Of a stretch of 64,000 bases of DNA, positions 56,323 through 64,000 are shown piece by piece. The notes under the pieces were generated by a model that saw only the letters and a list, made by a program, of their open reading frames with translations, made no database searches and had not been told where the DNA came from. The position numbers and the translations under genes were made by a program. Origin of the DNA: Myotis daubentonii (taxonomy: Eukaryota; Chordata; Mammalia; Chiroptera; Vespertilionidae). Where the stretch lies: NCBI RefSeq assembly GCF_963259705.1, contig NC_081849.1:56144093-56208092 (forward strand). Reading direction: 5' to 3'. Each line of letters begins with the position of its first letter. The stretch's first letter is position 1.

Positions 56323-57200
56323 TACATCAAACAATACCCTTATTAATTCTTTTTTTACTATTATTGTTTCTTTTTTACTAATTTCAAGAATTAAAGAACA
56401 TTGCCTAACCATAAAGAATAGCAATATTATCACAGCTACATTGAAACCATTGGTCTCATTTTTTTTAAAGTGCTCTTAGAAAGATCATGTAGTTACAAAA
56501 ACACCAAATGCACCACCAAGCTGTTGTGCAGGTGGCCTGAATGAAACTCAAAAACCTCACCGCTTCACTTTCACACTGTTTTACAGTAGCATTCAAAACC
56601 AGGGACCCAAAACAGAACAATAGTCCTCCCCTGAATGGCTTTCATGCTATGCTTTCTTCCATGTGTGACAGCAAGAGGACCTCTATTTGGCAAACAGAAA
56701 TTTCTGACATGTGGCGTGGCAAGTAACATTATGGAACAATAAAGCGCCCACCCTAGTAATCAGAGCTCTTATTAAGAACAACAGGATAGCAAAGTGACTC
56801 ATCAGCCTGTGTGCTCTTTCTGGAGTCTAGTAATTTGGGGCAAGTGTGGGGAAGTTACAAGTTGTTTATGCGCTGCCCAAAATGACAGGCAAGAGAAGTT
56901 ACTAAGCAACATTAAGTACTTGCATTTTTCTAATCCTTAAAGCTGCCACAAGCTGAATAATCTAATAATATAAAGGTAAAGGAAAAAAGAATGTGGGAGT
57001 CATGTTTTTGACTGAATGAAAATGTTTTGCACAGTAATTCTAAAATTCTGATTCACTCTGAGTTCAATTGTCTTGATTTTAAGGATTAGTTCTCATGTAT
57101 AATCCTCTTCTCACCATCAACATCAGAAACTTTAATATAGATAATAATAATAATAATAATGCATAACAGGAGGGTGGTAGGGTTCCACAGTGATTTCAGC
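56323..57200. other. Unassigned interval with short (TAA)n
   Basis: Contains a (TAA)n run near 57139-57160. Otherwise nothing recognised. Confidence 0.4.
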
Positions 57201-57204
57201 TTTT

Positions 57205-57392
57205 TCTTTCATAGCACTTATTATAACCAAATAAATCAGGTACTTGCCTTTTTTTTTTTTTTTGGAGTATTTGCTTCTATGTTTCTCTTTCATTGAAGTC
57301 CCTTCAGTACTGTGGGTACTTGTCTGTTATTTTACTCCTCCTTCCCTGAGCCTGGCACAGAGTAACCCATCAATGTCTGAAGGATGGAATAG
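57205..57392 (+). mobile_element. L2 3' end fragment
   Basis: 'catagcacttattataacc', 'tgtctgttattttactcc' and 'gagcctggcacagagtaacccatcaatg' follow the L2 3' end. A poly-T insertion lies at 57250. Confidence 0.6.
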
Positions 57393-58300
57393 GATATGGG
57401 GTCATGGTATTCACAATTCTGTTTCTTAAGGTGATAGTGTTTAATAACTCTGTCTACTTATATAAACCTCAGACTCCCCAGAAGTAGCTGAGTGTTGCTT
57501 ACAATCTCTAAAATACTTGCTGTGAAAGGCAGGCATGCCAGAATTCCCTAGCCCTAACTTCTTCTCATTAAGGACCCAGCAAAGGGATTCCTTGGTCAAA
57601 AGCCCAGAAAGAAACATTTCCTAACATTCTGTCTCAGCAAAACAAGTTGCTGAATAAAGTACAAACTCATCTTTTCAGCCTGAAGTTCTGTTTTCAGGTC
57701 AAGGATCCTGCAATGCTTTTCCACAGCACCTCTATTTCTCCCTCCTTTCCAGTTCAGTTATTTCAAAAGGAGTCGATTGAAGTAGTCATAGAGTTCCTCC
57801 CATAAGAGGTCACATTTCCCCAGTGTGCTCAGGTACAAATAGCAGTGTAGTCAATATAGATAAAAACAGAATATCATTTTGTACTATTAAGTGGATAATA
57901 ACTGTGACTGCTTTAAAAATGTCAGAGGAAGAAAATGAAAGAACTTTCTTTATGGTTTTAGGAAAGGGGAAGGGAATTAATTTCTGAGGGCTCCTTGGGC
58001 TCCAGCAACTCTCTGGAGGGTGTTTACATGTGTTATCTAATTTATCTTCATTAAAAGTTATCATTTTTTGTAGTTCAATAAAAACCTTTTGGAAAAAATT
58101 AATAAGACCCTATATAAGTAGGGTGTTTATTACAACATTTAATAGGTTTTATGAGTCTCATAAATATTTATTAATTATAAAACTAAAATTAAATCTGCTT
58201 TTAGATTTAGATTCTATTTAGAATATCTTCTTTGCTATTGATACTTTACTTTTTACTTGAGACAAAATCCCAAGTAAATAGAAAATAATAAATTGAAAGT
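57393..58300. other. Unassigned interval
   Basis: No gene recognised. The minus frame at 57810-58064 (84 codons) lacks any known motif. Confidence 0.42.
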
Positions 58301-58302
58301 AT

Positions 58303-58367
58303 TTACCAGCAACCTTTTGGTGCATGGGACAATGCTCAACCAACTGAACCACACTGTCCAAGGCAAA
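58303..58367 (-). mobile_element. Ves SINE head fragment
   Basis: Minus strand: 'gccttggacagtgtggttcag' and 'attgtcccatgcaccaaaagg', the 'ccatgcacc' head class. The rest of the element is missing. Confidence 0.75.
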
Positions 58368-58424
58368 CTGTAAAGATTTTTGAGTATTCATGTGCTTTCT
58401 GTTCAAAGCCCCTTATATGCTATT

Positions 58425-58602
58425 AAATCATGTAATTCTGCAAATTGGATATCATTTTCATTATCCCTGTTTTACAAAGAGAAATGTAAAGCATAAAATT
58501 TAAGTTACTTGTTCAAGGTCATCCAAGTAGTAAATATGTAAGGTCAGGCAATTTGAATGCAAAGAATAAGTTTTAACCCTTTACAGTGCCTAAGAAGGGA
58601 AT
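58425..58602 (+). mobile_element. MIR SINE
   Basis: 'tcattttcattatccctgttttacaaagagaaatg', 'agttacttgttcaaggtcatccaagtagtaaatatg' and 'aggcaatttgaatgc' are successive MIR landmarks. Confidence 0.75.
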
Positions 58603-59452
58603 GATGAAATTCAAATGAGCATCTTTGCATATTGAGAAATTATACATTGAGTCACTATCTCCACATTTGATCCACAATTCCATCATCATGAGTAATCAAA
58701 CATTATATAAGCCAAGACCCTTTAAAATAAAATAAATTCTATTTTAAAAGAAGGCCCAGCTACCTCATTTTGAGATTACCATGTATAAAGAACTCCAAAG
58801 AGATTTTAAATAGTTATAACACTTCTAATCCCATCTGTTATTCCATTGGTTTAAAATTGAATACTTGATACTTGTGGATTAGAAAGAGAATAGAGTTGAT
58901 TGATCCAAGATGAAACTTTTAATAAATAAAGTGGAAAACCAAATATATGTGATGTCCGTTCAGTTAACATGGTTATAATAATCAAATATTAAAAGAAAGA
59001 AATTTACACAACCATTAATAAGTAAAATCCAAATTATCCCATAAACGGAAAATGCTTCTTCGGGGGAAGGGAAGTAAGGATTGATTTTCCTACCACTACC
59101 CATTTCTACATTTTTCTTTAGTGGTATCCAGTTTCTAATGTCTGCTCTCAGATATGACTCAATATTTGTTAGCTACTTCTAAATCAAAATCTTCTCAAGA
59201 TCCTTCCTCAAAGGAAACAAGGGCTTAAAAAACAATTTTCAAAAAACACCATTTTACAGCTTCACTCTACTGTCCCACAAGAGGGAAACATCTTTTAGGA
59301 ACCACTTATTCTAATATTTGTTCCTCCCACCAAAGATACGTTAGTGCCAGAAATTAGTCATCATTAAAATTTTCAATAATGTGACCTAGAAATGAATATG
59401 CCAACTGTCATATTCCCAAATACTGTGCCCTATATTTTAAATATTCAATATT
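58603..59452. other. Unassigned AT-rich interval
   Basis: Nothing recognised. Confidence 0.4.
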
Positions 59453-59454
59453 AT

Positions 59455-59692
59455 CCAGCCGGGATGGGGTACATCCAGCCCATGGGCAGTATAAGGCCAG
59501 CGAAATCATTTGGCCTGGCCCTGCCAGGCATTACCAGGGAGTTAATTAAATGTTTGAACAAATATAGCAGGCTAATTTTTAAGTTAATAATTACGTAATT
59601 ATATATGGCCTGTGAATGATGTTATAAATATCCAAATGGCCCTTGGCAGAAAAAAAAACAAAACACAAAAAACGTTTCCCACCCCTATTATA
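59455..59692 (-). mobile_element. hAT-like non-autonomous element
   Basis: Read on the minus strand: 'taggggtgggaaacg', 'ctgccaagggccatttgg', 'tataacatcattcacagg', 'aattagcctgctatatttg', 'aatgatttcgctggcc' and 'gatgtaccccatccc'. The two ends are approximate inverted repeats typical of an old hAT family that uses 'ggcc' text. No clear duplication. Confidence 0.65.
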
Positions 59693-59896
59693 GAGGATGG
59701 TAACTGTCTTTTGAGTAATTTTATACTAATTGTAAGTTCAACTAATTAAAATCTACTATCTGCCTCAGACCTTGGAAATGCATTTAAAAGAACATTCTAT
59801 AACATTTGGGGGCTAAAGATTGTGGTAGTGGAACTACCTATCTCTTCAGGGAACTGAACTAGAGCTTTGAATTCAGTTTATAAAACAAGTGTTTAC

Positions 59897-60103
59897 TGCC
59901 CATCCTGTGTGGCTCAGTGGTTCAGTGTCCACGCATACACCAAGAGGTATGCCATTCAATTCCCAGTCAGGGCATATGCCTGGGTTGTGGGCTCAATCCC
60001 CAGTACAGGGCATACAGGAGGCAGCCAATTAATGTTTCTATCTCTCCCTCTCTCTTCTTCTCTCTCTAAAATCAATAAAAACTTACTTAAAAGAAATAAA
60101 AAG
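59897..60103 (+). mobile_element. Ves SINE with 12-bp duplication
   Basis: 'tgcccatcctgtgtggctcag', 'gtccacgcatacaccaagagg' and 'cattcaattcccagt' (B-box-like), then 'ggcagccaattaatgtttc' and tail 'aaaatcaataaaaactta'. Perfect duplication aagtgtttactg at 59887-59898 and 60104-60115 (shares two bases with the SINE start). The 108-codon frame over it is an artefact. Confidence 0.94.
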
Positions 60104-60115
60104 AAGTGTTTACTG

Positions 60116-60422
60116 ATCTCCAATATTGTATTAGAAACTATGTTCAGCACTAATGTTCCAAAGATAAAGTTTGGTTTCCTTCCCCAAGTGTAGAAACTAG
60201 AGTATCCCATCCCTCTGCGGCACACTCATAATGAAAGCCTGCACACGTTTCAGTGGAGCCACAGAGGGCAGTTAGGCCAGTGGTAGATCCCAAATAGGAT
60301 CTCAGAAGGTCATGAAGCTTAAGGGATAAAGACACATCAGGTAAAACACTAATGAAGTGAGGGCAGAGGAATTTGGGAGTCAAGAAAGAAAATAAAGAGA
60401 TAGCTGTAAGCAGAGACAAAAG
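60116..60422. other. Unassigned interval
   Basis: Purine-rich, possibly old antisense L2. The 106-codon minus frame at 60150-60470 spans into the next Ves and lacks a domain. Confidence 0.4.
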
Positions 60423-60434
60423 AGGTGAACAAAC

Positions 60435-60648
60435 TGGAGTGACTCGGTAGTTGAGTGTCAATCTAGACACCAGAAGGCCATGGGTTCAATTCCCAGTCAG
60501 GGCATATGCCTGGGCTTATCATTCAATCTCACAGCAGGGGGCATAAAGGAGGCAAGCAAACAATAAAATAGTGGTTGATGTTGATGTTTCTCTCTCATCA
60601 ATGATTTTATCTCTCTTTCTCTCTAAAAATCAATAAAACTTTTTTTAA
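60435..60648 (+). mobile_element. Ves SINE with 12-bp duplication
   Basis: 'tggagtgactcggtagttg', 'ccatgggttcaattcccagt' and 'gatgtttctctctcatcaatg', with tail 'aaaaatcaataaaacttttt'. Perfect duplication aggtgaacaaac at 60423-60434 and 60649-60660. The A box is decayed. Confidence 0.94.
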
Positions 60649-60724
60649 AGGTGAACAAACAACATGAACTGTACAGGATTATAAAAAACCAGTGATAGTT
60701 TACAGTGAGTAGACTTTTAACCTT

Positions 60725-60928
60725 TTGGTTAAAAGCATGGGTTCTAGAGCCAGACTGTCTGATTCATGCCCCTACTTTATTCCTACTCATTTCTAACTGA
60801 AAGTCATTTAACCCTGTTTCCTCTTTTGTAAAACAGGAATGAGGATGATAAGTGTATTTTCAAGATTAAATGTACAAGATGCTTATACAAGCAATGTACT
60901 AAGTACTTAATAAAAGTTCCTGTCATTA
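60725..60928 (-). mobile_element. MIR SINE, antisense
   Basis: 'gcatgggttctagagccagactgtctg', 'gtcatttaaccctgtttcctcttttgtaaaacagg' and 'gcaatgtactaagtacttaataaaag' give a nearly complete MIR on the minus strand. Confidence 0.85.
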
Positions 60929-60952
60929 TTTTTAAACAAGGAGAAGAGCGCT

Positions 60953-61163
60953 CTGGCTGGTGAGGCTCAGTTGGCTGGGCGTTGTCCTGTGCACCACAAG
61001 GTTGCCAGTTCAATTCCAGGTCAGGGCACATGCCGGGATTGCAGGCTCCATCCCCAGTAGGGGGTGTGCAGGAGGAAGGCAATAGATATTTTACTCTCAC
61101 ATCAATGTTTCTCTCTCTCCCTCTCCCTCTCTCTAAAAAAATCAATAAAAAATATTTTTTAAA
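60953..61163 (+). mobile_element. Ves SINE, 'ctgtgcacc' class, with duplication
   Basis: 'tctggctggtgaggctcagttgg', 'gttgtcctgtgcaccacaagg', 'cagttcaattccaggt' and tail 'aaaaatcaataaaaaatatt'. Duplication agaagagcgct on the left against agaagagagct on the right (10 of 11). Confidence 0.94.
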
Positions 61164-61253
61164 AAGAAGAGAGCTGAAGACCCACATTCAAAAATCATCT
61201 CTATTTCTAACTTTAACCTGTAGTGTCATAACAATGTGATTGTATTTTCAAAA

Positions 61254-61254
<1 letters not shown>

Positions 61255-61292
<38 letters not shown>
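61255..61292. repeat. (TG)n microsatellite
   Basis: About 17 TG units. Confidence 0.97.
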
Positions 61293-61294
<2 letters not shown>

Positions 61295-62422
61295 GCAATA
61301 GTTCAGTAGCACCAACTTTCCTTATGGAGCATATATATATACATTCATACTCTGATTTGGGATGTAACAGCTTTTGTGCTCTTTGGTCTGTACTGACTGG
61401 CATACTGCCAATACCAAACAACTGAGTCAAAGACATCTTGTTTCAAACTTACAATATAGATTCTCTGTGAAAAAGTAAATCCTTCATTTCAAATTGTTGA
61501 CTCAGATAACACTTTAAAAAGAATTGCAGCTGTTTAAATTTAGTGTGCTGAGAAAGACCAATCTTAAAATATTATTTGGCTTTACGCCCATTACTTTTTT
61601 TTTAATCTTATTCCTTGTTAGTGCCTGTCTTCTATGATAAAAAGACAAGTGACAGTAATCATGTTATTGCCCTTAACACTTCAAATTTTTACCTACATGA
61701 ACCATTTTGTTTTTATCCCCATCAGTTAAAGATGTCTTTTTTTTAACTGGCAAATTTTCTAAAGTGATTATGCAAGAACCAGTGATATTTTCATGCACAG
61801 TTTTACCTCTTCAGTCATCATCTGGCCTTTCTCCCCTACTTTCCTTTGAATCATTATTTTTACTCTTAAAAAAAATACGTAAAGATCATCTGAAGACAAG
61901 ACTAATCTAATATCCATAATCAGACCTTACAACTATTTAAAGAGATGTTTTAAGTCTATGCTACATCTGTTACATTAAAAATCACACACAGCCCAAAGAG
62001 TTTGTGTTTAGGACTCCCAGAGGACACAGAATCTAGACAAGATCTCACACCAGCCTCCCACCCTGTGATCCCTTTTTTCCCTTCATCCCTCTTGGTGTTC
62101 GGAACTTCCAACTCCTCTCCTCCCATCATCTTTCTTGGCAAAGATGTCCCAGCTTTATTTCCACAGTTCATGAAGCCAGAGCAAAGCACTAAAATTGGAA
62201 TGGTTGAGTATGCCAAGTTTTCGGGTCAATTTAGGTTCTAATTTAGGTAGATCTAATCTTGGGTATCAATAGAGCAGGGAATTCTGCCCAGACTGGTATG
62301 ATTTCTCAAGCACTCTCAACAATAAACTCCCTGAACTTGATCTATAACAAAATGAGGTGGCGAAGTGTTAGCCTAGTCACACGTAGGGGCTAATCCCAGC
62401 CCACCATTGACTAGACATCTTG
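61293..62422. other. Unassigned interval
   Basis: No gene or repeat recognised. Overlapping frames at 61956-62241 on both strands have no domain. Confidence 0.42.
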
Positions 62423-62430
62423 CTTTAGGC

Positions 62431-62681
62431 CAGTGATGGTGAACCTATGACACGCATGTCAGAGGTGACACGCGTGTCAGAGGTGACACGCGAACTCATT
62501 TTTTCGGTTGATTTTTCTTTGTTAAATGGCATTTAAATATATAAAATAAATATCAAAAATATGTCTTTGTTTTACGATGGTTTCAAATATCAAAAAATTT
62601 CTATATGTGACACGGCACCAGAGTTAAGTTAGGGTTTTTCAAAATGCTGACATTCCGAGCTCAAAAGGTTTGCCATCACTG
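62431..62681 (-). mobile_element. Non-autonomous hAT element (CAGTGATGG type), copy 2
   Basis: Same family as at 53.9 kb but reversed: the right end read in reverse is 'cagtgatggcaaacctttt' and the left end is 'cagtgatggtgaacctatg'. Perfect 8-bp duplication ctttaggc at 62423-62430 and 62682-62689. Near the left end an 18-bp unit ('gacacgcgtgtcagaggt') occurs twice plus a partial third. This accounts for part of the greater length (251 bp against 209). Confidence 0.95.
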
Positions 62682-62689
62682 CTTTAGGC

Positions 62690-64000
62690 AGTTTGCTTAT
62701 TCCTCTGGGGTTGAGTTTCTTATGAATGAGAGAGAAAGGCATCTCCGTTATCCCATACAGACAAGACATTCAAAGTGTTTAACCCAGTTCCAGCCAAGAG
62801 TGCACTCGCAATAACTGGGCACTAGTCATGCATTGAGTGGCAAATCATACATGCAAATAACCCCAGGAGCTATCAAGGAGTTGAATTTACTTCATAGTTA
62901 ATACCCAAGAGTGAGCAGGTGCAGGGGATTCTCACTTGAGGTAAGATTTTGTGTTGTTGCTTTGCAAGAGAGAGAGAAAGGGGCAATTGGAAGTGGCTTC
63001 TTTAAAATTTTTGCCTCGAGCTTACTCTAGGCAAGTGCTCCTAGGCTAAGAGGTATTACTTTTAAAAGGATACTGCAAAGTAGCATGCCTACATAAGTGC
63101 AGTTCTGTTTCTGAAGTCAGCCAGGAGGAGAAGCATTTAGATAGGATATTCTTAGTGTCATTCCAAGTGTCTATGTCAGCATCATCGTCATTATTAGTAG
63201 GCAGAATTAGATTGAGGGACCAGAAATTATCTCAGTCTGGCTAGTCTGGCTTCAAGTACATATTCCTTCTTTCAGTGGTGTACAAGGAAAACCAGGAGTC
63301 ATAAAATACTTGTCCAATTCAGACACTACCCCAGCAAACCTTACCAGTGGTTTAAACCTTAAAATAATTGTTCCATTTCCAAAATGGGTTTGAAAATCTT
63401 CTCAGACATAACATGAGGTTTGCCTACCATTAAAACAACCAAAAGTATGAAGCAATGTAAGTCCCAAAACTCAAACTCCACCTACCTAATTCTCTATCTT
63501 AAAGAAATTCTGATAAATTCCTATTCAAACCAAATTCCTGTCAATTCCAATCATGCTCTCAGCATGATTTTTCTTCTCTTTAGCTAAATACTCAAGGTGC
63601 AGGTAAATGACCTGCTCTAGGGTATCAAGGGACTGCCTACAACTTGCTCCAACTATATTCTTTGAGTTTTTATGTAGATATTTTCTTTTCTTTTTTATTG
63701 CTGTCTGAAAGTTTTAGCTGTCCTCATACATGAACTATCATAAAAAATATATTCCCTGAAATATATATTTACTCAGTGACTTGCAAATTCATATGCCGAG
63801 TTTTCACACTGAGAAATTATGTGTTTATGTGGGATGAATTGCCTCTAACAAATTGGATATTTCAACAATGGCGGAAATATTATATCTGGAGATACCCGAC
63901 ATGAGTAGGCAAAGTAATGCATTACATTCAGGATATACTATTTTTATTAAAATAATGAAAATTAGGTAGGTTAGAGAAAAAGGTAACACAATTTAAAACA
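62690..64000. other. Unassigned interval to the window end
   Basis: No recognised repeat of note and no open frame above 60 codons. Unique-looking sequence. Whether it is conserved cannot be told here. Confidence 0.45.

Noticed and set aside
56078..56479. 133-codon plus-strand frame
   Set aside because: Most of it lies in a GC-rich Helitron whose ends are clear. No domain seen.
60804..61187. 127-codon minus-strand frame
   Set aside because: It covers an antisense MIR and a Ves SINE.

Overview
The window reads as AT-rich, non-coding mammalian nuclear DNA from a bat, very probably a vesper bat (Vespertilionidae). Two signals point there together. First, about 25 copies of the tRNA-derived Ves SINE are present: a head with 'ggctcagtgg.tagagc' and 'ggttcgattcc', a CT-rich middle, and an 'aatcaataaaatatatt' tail. 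Second, at least eight HeliBat-type Helitrons are present, most with a CTAG end, a 'gtgcac..aattcgtgcac' hairpin and a 'TC..atata.taaaagg' start. Non-autonomous hAT elements with clean 8-bp target duplications add to the picture; two copies differ by only about 5 positions. No protein-coding gene, exon series, rRNA, tRNA gene or CpG island can be supported. The open frames are short and nearly all lie in SINEs, Helitrons, LINE remains or microsatellites. The window is best described as intergenic or deep-intronic.

Layout. 1-8 kb: MaLR LTRs, MIR and L2 remains, a (CT)n(TA)n tract, an old hAT element, a mariner-like MITE at 6.2 kb, a Helitron at 7.1 kb and a 21-bp minisatellite at 7.4 kb. 8-20 kb: Ves copies including a tandem dimer (13.5-13.9 kb), a Helitron at 9.9 kb, a GATA/AT/GA microsatellite at 14.1-14.3 kb, and a long antisense L2 split by a younger L1 3' end (15.1-18.6 kb). 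20-28 kb: an MLT1-like LTR, five Helitrons (one sits inside the T-tract side of a Ves copy at 24.9-25.2 kb), and a MaLR LTR split by a twin-primed L1 (26.7-27.9 kb). 28-37 kb: mostly unassigned unique sequence with Ves copies, including a head-to-tail pair at 33.3-33.8 kb.

37-64 kb: a full-length-looking HAL1-type (half-L1) retrotransposon with a broken ORF1 and a large GAA/GGA expansion (37.6-39.85 kb). Two near-identical palindromic hAT MITEs follow at 41.5 and 46.2 kb, then an L2 with a nested bat L1 end (48.2-49.2 kb), further Ves copies, a Helitron at 56.1 kb, a second hAT family in inverted orientation at 53.9 and 62.4 kb, and long stretches with no recognised content.

The elements do not form a pathway. 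What the window offers is a layered insertion history: Mesozoic L2 and MIR, then MaLR LTRs, then L1 and HAL1, then Ves, Helitrons and hATs. Target-site duplications and nesting allow relative dating at several loci. Family names come from recalled consensus features, not from a search, and boundaries without a duplication are approximate to tens of bases.
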